Below are positions 44,032-53,423 of a stretch of 64,000 bases of DNA, in pieces (the stretch's first letter is position 1; each line of letters opens with the position of its first letter). A program made the translations under genes and the position numbers. The DNA comes from Methylobacterium sp. WL1. GTDB lineage: Bacteria; Pseudomonadota; Alphaproteobacteria; Rhizobiales; Beijerinckiaceae. Under the pieces are notes generated by a model. That model had not been told where the DNA came from and ran no database searches. It saw nothing but the letters and a program-made list of their open reading frames with translations. The stretch lies in NCBI RefSeq assembly GCF_008000895.1, contig NZ_CP042823.1, positions 3,190,001 through 3,254,000 on the forward strand, read 5' to 3'.

Positions 44032-46215
44032 GTGCGCCTGGACGAGACCACCACGTTGACGCCGCCCGCATCCAGCCCGGATGCCGGGACCGCGCGCCCC
44101 GACAAGATTGCTGCGATGCCGCCCGAGGCGCCCCTGGCGATGCCGGTGCAGGACCTCTCCAGCTGGGACCGCGCGGCCGGCCACCGGCCGACGCGGCCGC
44201 AGAAAAGGCCGTGGGCGGCCCGGCTATTCGTGTTCGGCGGCGCGCTGGCGCTGACCGGTTTCGGCGGATGGCAGATGGTCGAGACCGTGTCGGTTTCGGG
44301 CAGCCCGACCGCCCTGCAGCTCGTCCTGGTCGTGCTGTTCTGCCTGACCTTCTCGTGGATCGCGCTGGCCTTCACCAACGGGCTGCTCGGCTTCGCGACG
44401 CTCCTGCGCCAGCCGCGTCCGGCCCCGGTCCCGACTGCGCTGCACACCCGCACCGCCGTGCTGATGCCGGTCTACAACGAGGCCACGGCCCGAACCTTTG
44501 CCGGCGTCGAGGCCATGCGCGAAGCCGTGGAGGCCACTGGCCTGGGCGGCCATTTCGACTGGTTCGTGCTCTCCGATTCGACGCAAGCCGACGCCTGGAT
44601 CGCCGAGGAGCGCGCCTTCCTCGACCTGCGCCACCGCCTCGGCCCGGATGCCCGGCTGTACTACCGGCATCGGCCGAAGAACCATCACCGCAAGGCCGGC
44701 AATATCGGCGACTTCGTCACCCGCTGGGGCGGCCACTACGACCACATGCTGGTTCTCGACGCCGACAGCCTGATGAGCGGTCCGGCCGTGGTGGCACTCG
44801 CGGCCGCCATGGAGGCCGACCCGGATTCGGGCATCGTCCAGACGCTGCCGCTGATCCTCAACCGCAACACCCTGTTCGCCCGCCTCCAGCAATTCGCCGC
44901 CCGGATCTACGGGCCGGTGATCGCCGCCGGGCTGTCTGCTTGGTCGGGTCGCGACGGCAATTACTGGGGCCACAACGCGATCATCCGCACGCGGGCGTTC
45001 GCCCAGGCCTGCGGGCTGCCGGACCTGCCGGGCAAGCCGCCCTTCGGCGGCCACATCCTGTCCCACGACTTCGTCGAGGCCGCTCTGATCCGCCGCGCCG
45101 GCTGGGCGGTCTACATGCTGCCGCAACTGCCCGGCTCCTACGAGGAGAGCCCGCCTTCATTGATCGACGTGGCGGTCCGCGATCGCCGCTGGGCACAGGG
45201 CAACCTGCAGCATGCCCGGGTGATCGGGGCGGCCGGCCTGCACCCGGCCACGCGCCAGCACTTCGCCACCGGTATCGCCGGCTACCTCGCCTCCCCGCTC
45301 TGGCTGTGCCAGCTCGTGGTTGGTATCCTCCTAGTCCTGCAGACCGCCACGGAGCGGCCGGACTATTTCGGCGGCGCCGGGTTCTCGCCGGTCTTCCCGC
45401 GATTCGACCCCGTTCGCGCACTCCAGCTGTTCGGCTTGACCATGGCGGTCCTGCTGGCCCCGAAGCTCCTGGGCCTGATCGTGGCCCTCCTCGATGGGCC
45501 GGTGCGCCGGGCCTGCGGCGGCGCCGGCCGGCTGATCCTGTCGAGCCTGGTGGAGGTCCTGCTGTCGGCCCTGGTGGCGCCGGTGGCCATGGTAATCCAG
45601 TCCGGCTCGGTGATGGGCATCCTGCTCGGGCGCGACACCGGCTGGAACCCGCAGCGCCGTGACGACGGCTCGATTCCGATGCGCGACATCGTCGCCCGCC
45701 ATCGCTGGCATACGGCGCTCGGCCTGGTCGCCGGCATCGCAGCCTTCGCGCTCGCGACCTCGCTGTTCCTCTGGATGAGCCCGACGATCCTGGGCTTGGT
45801 CTTGGCGATCCCGATCTCCTGGGCCAGCGGCCAGCTCGGCCTCGGGCTGGCACTCAAGAGCCGTCGTCTGCTCGCGACCCCCGAGGAGGCGACCCCGCCG
45901 GAGATCGCCGTCCGGGCCGGCATCCTGGCGGCCCGCAACGCCGCACAGGGCCTCGACGAGGCCGACGCGCTGAGCGCGCTCCACGCCGATCCGGTACTGG
46001 CCGAGGCCCATGCCCGCATGCTCCCCGTCGGCCTGTCACGGCCCCGAGGGGCCATCGACCCCGACCAGACCCTGGCCACCGCCAAGATCTGCGAGGCCGC
46101 AACCGTGGCGGAGGCTCGGGCCTGGCTGTCTCCGAAGGAACGCATGGCACTGCTTCACGACCGCGCCCTCCTCGACCGTCTGGTACGTCTGGATCAGGCC
46201 AGCACCGGGGAGTGA
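44032..46215 (+). CDS. opgH: Glucans biosynthesis glucosyltransferase OpgH/MdoH
   Basis: 727-residue inner-membrane GT2 glucosyltransferase that makes the beta-glucan backbone. It starts at GTG 44032, 38 bp after opgG. Membrane helices lie near residues 65-82 and 95-118, with several more in the C-terminal half (about 415-600). The catalytic part has AVLMPVYNEATARTFAGVEA, the DxD region LVLDADSLMSG (about 241-251), GGHILSHDFVEAALIRRAGW, and the QxxRW-equivalent RDRRWAQGNLQH. It acts with OpgG, secreted from the same operon. Confidence 0.95.
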   Translation: MRLDETTTLTPPASSPDAGTARPDKIAAMPPEAPLAMPVQDLSSWDRAAGHRPTRPQKRPWAARLFVFGGALALTGFGGWQMVETVSVSGSPTALQLVLVVLFCLTFSWIALAFTNGLLGFATLLRQPRPAPVPTALHTRTAVLMPVYNEATARTFAGVEAMREAVEATGLGGHFDWFVLSDSTQADAWIAEERAFLDLRHRLGPDARLYYRHRPKNHHRKAGNIGDFVTRWGGHYDHMLVLDADSLMSGPAVVALAAAMEADPDSGIVQTLPLILNRNTLFARLQQFAARIYGPVIAAGLSAWSGRDGNYWGHNAIIRTRAFAQACGLPDLPGKPPFGGHILSHDFVEAALIRRAGWAVYMLPQLPGSYEESPPSLIDVAVRDRRWAQGNLQHARVIGAAGLHPATRQHFATGIAGYLASPLWLCQLVVGILLVLQTATERPDYFGGAGFSPVFPRFDPVRALQLFGLTMAVLLAPKLLGLIVALLDGPVRRACGGAGRLILSSLVEVLLSALVAPVAMVIQSGSVMGILLGRDTGWNPQRRDDGSIPMRDIVARHRWHTALGLVAGIAAFALATSLFLWMSPTILGLVLAIPISWASGQLGLGLALKSRRLLATPEEATPPEIAVRAGILAARNAAQGLDEADALSALHADPVLAEAHARMLPVGLSRPRGAIDPDQTLATAKICEAATVAEARAWLSPKERMALLHDRALLDRLVRLDQASTGE

Positions 46216-46408
46216 CCGATGGGGCTCTGGAAGGCGGATGCTTCGGGCTTGAAGTCCTGAAGTACCCGCCCACAGATACCTATCGCCGCACAGGCGGCGA
46301 CAACGCGCTGCGTTACTGGTACCGTCGAGTATCGCCGGCTGACTGCACGAGCGCCGGTGGCTGAGAGACTCGTCTGGACTCCCGCTCGAACTGCACGGGG
46401 GTTTGCCG

Positions 46409-46630
46409 ATGCCGCGCTACTACTTTCACTACCAGGATCACGTGACCAGCCTCGATGAGGACGGTCTGGAGCTTGCGGACCAGCACGCAGCTCGCGTCCA
46501 GGCGGTGGTCGCCGCCGCCGAAATGCTGAAGGATCTCGGCGGGACATTCTGGGACAGCCCGAATTGGCGGTTCTGGGTCACGGACGAGAGCGGTGCGGAG
46601 GTGTGCGCCCTGCGGATCGCGCCCGGATAG
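46409..46630 (+). CDS. DUF6894-type small protein
   Basis: 73 residues, soluble. It opens with PRYYFHYQDHVTSLDEDGLEL and ends WRFWVTDESGAEVCALRI, the pattern of the DUF6894 family of 70-85-residue proteins common in Methylobacterium and Bradyrhizobium, function unknown. The TTG at 46403 is an alternative start two codons earlier. It is 42 bp ahead of a LysR gene in the same direction. Confidence 0.8.
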   Translation: MPRYYFHYQDHVTSLDEDGLELADQHAARVQAVVAAAEMLKDLGGTFWDSPNWRFWVTDESGAEVCALRIAPG

Positions 46631-46672
46631 AACCGTTCTCGAATGGTGGCCGCAGGCCTTCGGGACAAGACG

Positions 46673-47587
46673 ATGCGGATCAATCGGACCGATCTCGCCG
46701 ACCTTGGAACCTTCGTCGCCATCGCGCGCCACCGTAGCTTCAGACGGGCGGGCCTCGCGCTTGGCGTCAGCGCGTCTGCCTTGAGTCACGCACTCAAGGC
46801 GATGGAGGCACGCCTCGGCGTGCGCCTCGTCAACCGCACCAGCCGGAGCGTGACTCTGACCGCGGCTGGCGAGGATCTGCTCGCTTCGCTGGACGCACCG
46901 TTCGCGGCGATCGGAAGCGCCCTCGACGTGCTCAACCGGCACCGTGAGCCGACCGAGGCCACGGGGCGGATCCGCCTCAACGTGCTCGAACATGCGAGCA
47001 CGCTCCTGCTTGCCCCGGTTCTACCCCTGTTCCACGCGCGTCATCCGCAGGTGGAGATCGACGTCCGGGTGTCCAACGAGCTGCTCGACGTCGTGGAGAC
47101 CGGGGCCGATGCGGGCATCCGCTATGGCGGAACGGTGCCCCAGGACATGGTCGCGCAACGCCTGTCGGCCGATCTGCGCTGGGTGGTGGTCGGCGCTCCT
47201 GGCTATCTCGACCGGCATGGGACGCCCGATCATCCGTCCGACCTCTTGGCACACCGGTGCCTGCGCATTCGCCTCGGCGACGAGAGCCTCTACCGGTGGG
47301 AGTTCGAGAAGGGGTCCGAGGGGTTCGCGATCGACGTTCCGGGCGCGGTGACGATCGACAACACGCACTTCGCCCTCACGCTCGCGGTGGCAGGTGGCGG
47401 CCTCGCGTATCTTCCAGAGCCCTGCGTCGGACCCGCCGTGGCCCGAGGCGAGCTGCGGATCGTGCTGGCGGACTGGGTCCCGACGGGCGCGGGCTTCCAC
47501 CTCTACTATCCCGGACGCCGCCAGCTCCCGACCGGATTGCGGCTCCTCCTGGACCTGATCCGCGCAGTGAAACCGCTCGGCCTGTAG
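46673..47587 (+). CDS. LysR family transcriptional regulator
   Basis: 304 residues from ATG 46673. Winged HTH 1-62: DLADLGTFVAIARHRSFRRAGLALGVSASALSHALKAMEARLGVRLVNRTSRSV. The effector domain (90-300) includes GRIRLNVLEHASTLLLAPVLPLF and a type-2 periplasmic-binding fold. It lies upstream of an SDR and a cupin on the same strand (120 bp gap, then 33 bp). LysR regulators often control such neighbours, although divergent placement is more usual; control is inferred. Confidence 0.92.
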   Translation: MRINRTDLADLGTFVAIARHRSFRRAGLALGVSASALSHALKAMEARLGVRLVNRTSRSVTLTAAGEDLLASLDAPFAAIGSALDVLNRHREPTEATGRIRLNVLEHASTLLLAPVLPLFHARHPQVEIDVRVSNELLDVVETGADAGIRYGGTVPQDMVAQRLSADLRWVVVGAPGYLDRHGTPDHPSDLLAHRCLRIRLGDESLYRWEFEKGSEGFAIDVPGAVTIDNTHFALTLAVAGGGLAYLPEPCVGPAVARGELRIVLADWVPTGAGFHLYYPGRRQLPTGLRLLLDLIRAVKPLGL

Positions 47588-47707
47588 AGGCCGCGCCGCC
47601 CGGCGATGAGTTCGACTCATCGTTCCGATGAGGAAGGGACGGCTGACCGGCGACCCGCGCGGGGTCTAGGTCAGGCACCTCATCGAGGTCAGCGGAAAGA
47701 TAGAGAC

Positions 47708-48454
47708 ATGCGCCGTTTCACCGGAAAGGTCGCCTTCATCACGGGTGCTGCCAGCGGCATCGGCCGCGCCGCCGCGCTCGCCTTTGCGCAGGAGGGCGCG
47801 CGCGTCGCGATCACCGACCGCACGGAGGCTCCGCTGGAACAGGTTCGCGGCGCAATCGAAGCGGGCGGCGGCGAAGTGCTGGCGATCCGCTGCGACGTGT
47901 CAGTGCCGGAGGACGTGGAAAACGCGGTGGCCGGCACGGTCGAGCGGTTCGGCCGGCTCGACTGCGCCTTCAACAACGCGGGCGTCGAGAACACGGCCGC
48001 TCCGGTCCACCGGATCGACCTCGACGCGTGGGACCGGATCCTCGCCATCAACCTGCGCGGCACGTTCATGTGCATGAAGCACGAGATCGCGCAGATGCTG
48101 CGCCAGGGCGGCGGCGTGGTGGTCAACACCGCGTCCGGCGCGGGCATCCGGGGCGTCGCGGGTGGGGCGAGCTACGCCGCGTCCAAGCATGCCCTGATCG
48201 GGCTGACCAAGTCGGCCGCCCTCGATTACGCGAAATCGAACATCCGGGTGAACGCCGTCCTGCCTGGGAACATCGAGACGCCGATGATGGACCGTTTCAC
48301 CGGTGGCGATATCCAGAAGGCAATCGACCTCGAGCCGGTCGGGCGGCTCGGCAAGCCTGAGGAGATCGCGGAAGCCGTCCTGTGGATGTGCTCCGACCTC
48401 GGCGCGTTCGTGACCGGTGCGTCGATTTCCGTCGATGGCGGTTGGTCGCTCTGA
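47708..48454 (+). CDS. SDR family oxidoreductase
   Basis: 248-residue classical short-chain dehydrogenase. The cofactor motif is TGAASGIG (12-19), with Asp after the second strand (ITDRTEA), indicating NAD(H) preference. NNAG is NNAGVEN near 88, the catalytic Ser in NTASGAG (about 140), and Tyr/Lys in SYAASKHALIG (YxxxK). The C-terminus is VTGASISVDGGWSL. Substrate unknown; a secondary alcohol or steroid-like substrate is typical. It lies between LysR and cupin genes, 33 bp before the latter, probably co-transcribed. Confidence 0.93.
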   Translation: MRRFTGKVAFITGAASGIGRAAALAFAQEGARVAITDRTEAPLEQVRGAIEAGGGEVLAIRCDVSVPEDVENAVAGTVERFGRLDCAFNNAGVENTAAPVHRIDLDAWDRILAINLRGTFMCMKHEIAQMLRQGGGVVVNTASGAGIRGVAGGASYAASKHALIGLTKSAALDYAKSNIRVNAVLPGNIETPMMDRFTGGDIQKAIDLEPVGRLGKPEEIAEAVLWMCSDLGAFVTGASISVDGGWSL

Positions 48455-48487
48455 GGAACGGTTTCGAGGCGACGGAGGATCGATCGA

Positions 48488-48886
48488 ATGGACATCAAGC
48501 GCAGCGGAAGCCAGCCGTCGGGCCCGGGACCGTCCGAGTGGTTCACCGGGACGGTACGGATCGACCCGCTCCACAATGCGCCCGATCCCGCACGCGTCGC
48601 CATGGCGAGCGTGACCTTCGAGCCGGGTGCGCGGACCGCGTGGCACACGCACCCTCTCGGCCAGACGCTGATCGTGACTTTCGGGCGCGGTTGGGTCCAG
48701 CGCGAGGGCGGTCCCATCGCGGAGGTCGCGCCGGGCGACGTCGTCTGGTTCGAGCCCGGTGAGAGGCACTGGCACGGTGCCACGGCGACGACGGCGATGA
48801 CCCATATCGCCATCCAGGAGCGGCTGGACGGTCAGGCCGTGACGTGGCTGGAACAGGTGAGCGACGACGCGTTTCACGGCTCGTGA
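48488..48886 (+). CDS. Cupin protein, (R)-mandelonitrile-lyase-like
   Basis: 132-residue single-domain cupin. The metal site is in motif 1 [20 protein letters not shown] (His-x-His then Gln) and motif 2 [17 protein letters not shown]. The opening [26 protein letters not shown] is the signature of the family containing cupin hydroxynitrile lyases and carboxymuconolactone decarboxylase-associated cupins. Substrate unproven. Probably in an operon with the SDR upstream. Confidence 0.88.
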   Translation: MDIKRSGSQPSGPGPSEWFTGTVRIDPLHNAPDPARVAMASVTFEPGARTAWHTHPLGQTLIVTFGRGWVQREGGPIAEVAPGDVVWFEPGERHWHGATATTAMTHIAIQERLDGQAVTWLEQVSDDAFHGS

Positions 48887-49056
48887 CGCGGTAGCCCGCA
48901 TAACGGTCGGAGGCACTTGCAGTGGAGCGCCCACTCCGACCCGCTCGCCGACGCAGGACCGCGCCCCACATCCGCGGCGGCACATTCGGAATGGCCCGCG
49001 TGAGGGCTGATTAACCATTCAGGACCAGGGTCGGCTCAGCCCAAACGGAGCTGTCC

Positions 49057-49215
49057 ATGACCCTGGTGTTCGCGATCCTCCTGCTGCCCCTGGCCCTCGC
49101 CATCGTGCTGGCCCGGGGAGAGCCGGTGCGCACCATCAGCTGCCTCGGCGCCATGGGCGTCGGCTGCTTCATCGCCTGCTGGAGCGTGATGGGATTGCTG
49201 CGTCACCGCGCCTGA
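49057..49215 (+). CDS. Tiny double-helix membrane protein
   Basis: 52 residues, nearly all hydrophobic: MTLVFAILLLPLALAIVLARG, then a short turn EPVRTISC and a second helix LGAMGVGCFIACWSVMGLLR. ATG 49057 is preceded by GGAG at about eight bases. No known family. Size makes it uncertain, but the amphipathic pattern and ribosome site favour a real protein. Confidence 0.55.
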   Translation: MTLVFAILLLPLALAIVLARGEPVRTISCLGAMGVGCFIACWSVMGLLRHRA

Positions 49216-49226
49216 CGCCCGGCGCG

Positions 49227-49451
49227 CTACAGGAAGCCGCCGGCCCGGGGAGCGCCGGCGAGATGCCGCCCGGCCCGGGCCACGAGCTGGGCGAACGCCA
49301 TCGCGGCCGCCGTGGCCTGCGCCTGAGACGGGAAGTCCCGCCGCGACTCGGCCACGGGCTCCTCGGTCTCGTCCATGAGAACCCAGGTCCACTGCGTCCG
49401 GTCGGTGGCGCGAATCTCGAAGCGCACGGGCTGCTCGCCAGTCCAGAACAA
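49227..49451 (-). CDS. Small hypothetical protein, DUF1508-like
   Basis: Up to 74 residues from TTG 49451; a GTG at about 49425 would start it at VRFEIRATDRTQWTWVLMDETE. The strand-turn-strand RFEIRATDRTQWTWVLMD, then ESRRDFPSQAQATAAAMAFAQLV, resembles the short DUF1508 fold. Conservation is a guess. It is convergent with the tiny membrane gene and ends 11 bp after its stop. Confidence 0.5.
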   Translation of the reverse strand: MFWTGEQPVRFEIRATDRTQWTWVLMDETEEPVAESRRDFPSQAQATAAAMAFAQLVARAGRHLAGAPRAGGFL

Positions 49452-49822
49452 GCGGACCCGATTCCGGCACCAATCGACGACGGGGTGATGACGGGTTGCG
49501 GCGGATCAATGGACGACCGGGTCAGCCTCATACCTCGGGTCATCCGCAGCGCCATCGGAGATGTTTTCGCGGCGACGGCGCTGGACATGTTTCGGGATAC
49601 CGTAGAGCCGCTGCCACTCTGCCGTTCGATCGCAAGACCATCGTCGTAATCACGCGTCCCGAACTTGATCCCCCCCTTGGGCGCGGGCGTGCCCCGATGG
49701 CGGGGCACGCCCTTAAAGACCGTCAGAGCCGCGGCCGATGAAGGCGGGCGCCTGCCCGGCGCCTTGCATCCGACCGCGCGGCGGCTATGGCAGGGCCCCG
49801 CCCTTCGCCCGCCGGAGCCCGC
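49452..49822. other. Gap before tex, with a strong hairpin
   Basis: 371 bp. A 46-codon open frame (49509-49649, plus strand, MDDRVSLIPRVIRS...) lacks a clear ribosome site. A perfect 11-bp hairpin at 49685-49712 follows. It may be a small-RNA or short-gene terminator; no recognised gene lies on the left that would need it. Confidence 0.45.
49685..49712 (+). terminator. Perfect 11-bp hairpin with no assigned upstream gene
   Basis: GGGCGTGCCCC and GGGGCACGCCC pair exactly around GATGGC, followed by TTAAAG. On the plus strand it lies 110 bp before tex ATG 49823. On the minus strand no transcript should need it. Its 3' neighbourhood lacks a U-run on the plus strand. Confidence 0.5.
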
Positions 49823-52138
49823 ATGACATCCGTGAACGCGCTGATCGCCCAGGAACTCGGGGTCGGGGAGGCGCAGGTCGCCGCAGCCGTGGCGCTCCTC
49901 GACGGCGGTGCGACGGTTCCGTTCATCGCACGCTACCGTAAGGAAAATACCGGGGGGCTCGACGACACGCAGTTGCGCAAGCTCGACGAGCGGCTGGTCT
50001 ACCTGCGCGACCTCAACGACCGCCGGGCCGCCATCGTGGCGAGCGTGCGCGCCCAGGGGAAGCTGACCCCGGCGCTCGCCGCCGCCCTCGACGCTGCCGA
50101 CACCAAGGCGCGCCTCGAAGACCTCTACCTGCCGTTCAAGCCGAAGCGCCGCTCCAAGGCGCAGACGGCCCGGGAGGCCGGGCTCGAGCCTCTGGCCCAG
50201 ACCCTGCTGACCAAGCCCGACACCGCCCCCGAGCGCGCAGCTGCGGCGTTCGTGTCCGCCGAGACGGGCATCGCCGACACCGAAGCCGCCCTGGAGGGCG
50301 CCAGGGCGATCCTGATCGAGCACCTCGCGGAGGATGCCGATCTGGTCGGCCGCTTACGCGCGGATTTCTGGCGGAGCGGCCAGCTAACGTCGAAGATCCG
50401 CAAGGGTAAGGCCGCGGAAGGCGCGAAGTTCTCGGATTACTTCGAATGGAGCGAGCGCCTCGAGCGGATGCCTTCGCACAGGATCCTGGCGATCTTTCGC
50501 GGAGAACGTGAGGGCATCCTGGACGTCGCCCTCACCGCCGACGGTGAGGAATGTGAGCCCGGCCGCCCCGGCCCGTTCGAGACCGCGATCTGCAGCCGGC
50601 ACCGCATCGCCGCGCGGGGCCGGCCGTCCGATGCCTGGCTGCTGGACGTCGTGCGGGTCGCCTGGCGCACCAAGATTCGCACCGGGATCAAGCAGGATCT
50701 GCGGACCCGACTGTTCGAGCGCGCCGAGGACGAGGCCGTGAAGGTCTTCGCCGGCAACCTGAAGGATCTGCTGCTCGCAGCCCCCGCGGGCGGCCGGGCG
50801 ACGTTGGGGCTCGATCCGGGCTACCGGAACGGCGTGAAGGTCGCGGTCGCGGACCGGACCGGGCGGATCGTGGCGGTGGAGACCACCTATCCGCACGAGC
50901 CGCAGCGGCGCTGGAAGGAGGCGGTCGCGAGCCTCGGACGCCTCTGCCGCACGCACAAGGTCGAGTTGATCGCCATCGGCAACGGCACAGCTTCCCGGGA
51001 GACCGAGCGGCTCGCCTCCGAGATCGTGGCGGCCAATCCTGACCTGACGCTCGCCAAGGTCACGGTGTCGGAGGCCGGCGCCTCGGTCTACTCGGCCTCG
51101 GAGATCGCCTCACGGGAACTGCCCGACCTCGACGTGTCCCATCGCGGCGCCGCGTCGATCGCCCGCCGACTGCAGGATCCCCTCGCCGAACTGGTGAAGA
51201 TCGACCCGAAATCGATCGGAGTCGGGCAGTACCAGCACGACATCAGCGAGACGAAGCTGTCGCGGCAACTCTCGGCGGTGGTCGAGGACGCGGTGAACGC
51301 GGTGGGCGTCGATGTGAATACCGCCTCCCCGGCCCTGCTCGCGCAGGTCTCCGGCCTCGGTACGTCGATGGCCGACAGGATCGTGGCGCATCGCGACGCG
51401 AACGGCGCGTTCCGGACGCGCACGGCGCTCAAGGCAGTCCAGGGCCTCGGACCCAAGACGTTCGAGCTGGCTGCCGGCTTCCTGCGCATCCAGGGCGGAG
51501 ACGATCCCCTCGATGCCTCGGGCGTCCACCCGGAATCCTACCCCGTGGTGCGGCGGATTTTGCAGGCGACCAAGAGCGACATCCGGGTGCTGCTGGGCAA
51601 TGCCGCGACCCTGAGCCAGCTTTCCCCCGAAACCTTCGCGGATGCGCGCTTCGGCACCCCCACCGTGCGCGACATCATCAGCGAGCTGGAGAAGCCCGGC
51701 CGCGATCCGCGTCCGGCCTTCCGGACGGCGAGCTTCGAGGAGGGCGTCGAGAGCATCGGCGACCTCCGCCCCGGCATGCAGCTCGAAGGCGTCGTTACGA
51801 ACGTCGCGGCCTTCGGCGCCTTCGTGGATATCGGCGTCCACCAGGACGGTCTCGTCCACATCTCCGCGATGGCGCGCCGTCGCATCGCCTCTCCTACCGA
51901 GGTGGTCCGGACCGGCGAGGTAGTCCGGGTGCTGGTGCTCAGCGTCGACGTTCCGCGCAAGCGCATCGCCCTGTCGATGCGGCTCGATGATCCGATCGAG
52001 CCCGGCCCGCCGGTGCGGCGCCCCAGCGATCCGTCGCCGGACCCGAAGCGGATGGGCTCCGGTCCGCCCGCGGAGACGGGCGGCGCCCTCGCGGACGCGC
52101 TCCGCCGGGCGGGGGCGACACCCGGCAGGCGAACCTGA
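49823..52138 (+). CDS. tex: Tex family RNA-binding transcription accessory protein
   Basis: 771-residue cytoplasmic protein. Order: N-terminal Tex helices (VNALIAQELGVGEAQVAAAVALLDGGATVPFIARYRKENTGGLDD), the YqgF-like domain (from LGLDPGYRNGVKVAV near 328), and helix-hairpin-helix (VNTASPALLAQVSGLG near 497). The C-terminal S1 RNA-binding domain (about 650-717) begins GMQLEGVVTNVAAFGAFVDIGVHQDGLVHIS. The Arg/Pro-rich tail follows S1. Full family length. It has a good hairpin terminator behind it, shared with the convergent flagellin gene. Confidence 0.96.
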   Translation: MTSVNALIAQELGVGEAQVAAAVALLDGGATVPFIARYRKENTGGLDDTQLRKLDERLVYLRDLNDRRAAIVASVRAQGKLTPALAAALDAADTKARLEDLYLPFKPKRRSKAQTAREAGLEPLAQTLLTKPDTAPERAAAAFVSAETGIADTEAALEGARAILIEHLAEDADLVGRLRADFWRSGQLTSKIRKGKAAEGAKFSDYFEWSERLERMPSHRILAIFRGEREGILDVALTADGEECEPGRPGPFETAICSRHRIAARGRPSDAWLLDVVRVAWRTKIRTGIKQDLRTRLFERAEDEAVKVFAGNLKDLLLAAPAGGRATLGLDPGYRNGVKVAVADRTGRIVAVETTYPHEPQRRWKEAVASLGRLCRTHKVELIAIGNGTASRETERLASEIVAANPDLTLAKVTVSEAGASVYSASEIASRELPDLDVSHRGAASIARRLQDPLAELVKIDPKSIGVGQYQHDISETKLSRQLSAVVEDAVNAVGVDVNTASPALLAQVSGLGTSMADRIVAHRDANGAFRTRTALKAVQGLGPKTFELAAGFLRIQGGDDPLDASGVHPESYPVVRRILQATKSDIRVLLGNAATLSQLSPETFADARFGTPTVRDIISELEKPGRDPRPAFRTASFEEGVESIGDLRPGMQLEGVVTNVAAFGAFVDIGVHQDGLVHISAMARRRIASPTEVVRTGEVVRVLVLSVDVPRKRIALSMRLDDPIEPGPPVRRPSDPSPDPKRMGSGPPAETGGALADALRRAGATPGRRT

Positions 52139-52180
52139 CGGCGTCCGCATCCGGACAGAACCGGACGCGGTACAAACGGA

Positions 52181-52207
52181 AACGGCCGGGGCGAGGCCCC
52201 GGCCGTT
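52181..52207. terminator. Bidirectional terminator between tex and flagellin
   Basis: AACGGCCGGGGC and GCCCCGGCCGTT form a perfect 12-bp stem around GAG, located between the stop of tex (52138) and the stop of the convergent flagellin (52230). Confidence 0.75.
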
Positions 52208-52229
52208 CCGACCATGCGTGAGCCGAGGC

Positions 52230-53423
52230 TTACCGCAGGAGCTGCAGGATACCCTGCTGCGCCTGGTTCGCCAGCGACAGGGCCGAGATGCCCAGCGACT
52301 GACGGGTGGACAGGGCCTGCGAGTTCGCAGCCTCCTGGTTCAGATCAGCCGAGGTCAGGTTCGACGCGCCGGTATCGAGCACGTTGATCAGGTTCTTGCT
52401 GAAGTCCTGACGGTTCTGCACCACCGACAGGTTCGAACCGAAGGTCGAGGCGTCGGTACGCAGCTGGCTGGAGGCGGTCGTCAGCTTGCCCAGCGTCGTG
52501 TTGATGTCGGAATTGAGGAGGAAGTTGCCCTGCCCGATCGTCGACGTCTTCGCCGAGCTGCTGGTGATCGAGGTCAACCCCAGACCGCTCGAGGTCTCGT
52601 CGGTCGCGCTGACCGTGAGGTTCGAGTTGCCCTTCGGGTTGAAGTTGATCGTCAGGTTGTTGTTGTCGCCCTTGCCGTTGATTAGGTTCGTGCCGTTGAA
52701 GCTCGAATCGCCGGCCAGCTGATCGATCTGGGTCAGCAGGCTGTTGTACTGCGAGGCGAGCGTCGCCCGGGCCGTCACACCCGACACGCTGAGGTCCGAG
52801 CTCTGGCCGGCTGCGGCGGTGGTGCCGTAGGTCGGGCCGGAGGACGCCGTGCCGCCCGAGAAGCCGAGTGCGGTCTGGTCGGCCGAGGTCTTGAATTCCA
52901 CGTCCGAGGACGCGTTCATCACGATCTTGGTGCCGTCCGTGCTCTTCGAGAAGCTGCCGGCGCCGACCGCGGTGTTGAGCTTGGTCAGGGCCTGGTCGAG
53001 GGTGTCGGTCGAGGCCAGCGCGACGGTGGTCGCGGAGCCGTTGACGTAGAGGTTCAAGGTGGTGGCGGCGGCCGGGGCCGAGTAGGCGGTCGAGGCGGTA
53101 CCGGTGGTGGTGATCTGGGTGGACAGCGCCTGGTTGGCGACCGACTTGGCCTGATCGACCAGCTTCTGGATCGAGGTGATGCCCTGGTTGGCGGCCTGGA
53201 TCGACTGGATCCCGTTCGAGATACCGTCGAGCAGGTTGCCGAGGTCACCCGAGCGCTGGCTGAGGGACTGCGAAGTAAAGAAGCTCACCGGGTTGTCGAG
53301 CGCCGAGGAAACCTTCAGGCCGGTGGAGAGCCGGTTCTGGGTGGTCGCGGTCAGCGAGGCCGTATCCTGCAGCGAGAGCAGGTTCTGGCGGGTGGCGGCG
53401 GTGAGGGTGACGTTGGAAGACAT
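52230..53423 (-). CDS. Flagellin
   Basis: 397-residue filament protein secreted by the flagellar type III apparatus. N-terminal D0/D1: VTLTAATRQNLLSLQDTASL, STGLKVSSALDNPVSFFTSQSL, GNLLDGISNGIQSIQAANQGI. C-terminal D0/D1: ASQLRTDASTFGSNLSVVQNRQDF and SLGISALSLANQAQQGILQLLR. The variable centre is Ser/Thr/Gly/Asn-rich and a likely O-glycosylation target. The GT41 gene at 54083 lies just upstream. AAGGA precedes the ATG. A short hairpin (AGCCG...CGGCT, about 53450-53466) sits in the leader, where FlbT-type control acts in related bacteria. Confidence 0.95.
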   Translation of the reverse strand: MSSNVTLTAATRQNLLSLQDTASLTATTQNRLSTGLKVSSALDNPVSFFTSQSLSQRSGDLGNLLDGISNGIQSIQAANQGITSIQKLVDQAKSVANQALSTQITTTGTASTAYSAPAAATTLNLYVNGSATTVALASTDTLDQALTKLNTAVGAGSFSKSTDGTKIVMNASSDVEFKTSADQTALGFSGGTASSGPTYGTTAAAGQSSDLSVSGVTARATLASQYNSLLTQIDQLAGDSSFNGTNLINGKGDNNNLTINFNPKGNSNLTVSATDETSSGLGLTSITSSSAKTSTIGQGNFLLNSDINTTLGKLTTASSQLRTDASTFGSNLSVVQNRQDFSKNLINVLDTGASNLTSADLNQEAANSQALSTRQSLGISALSLANQAQQGILQLLR

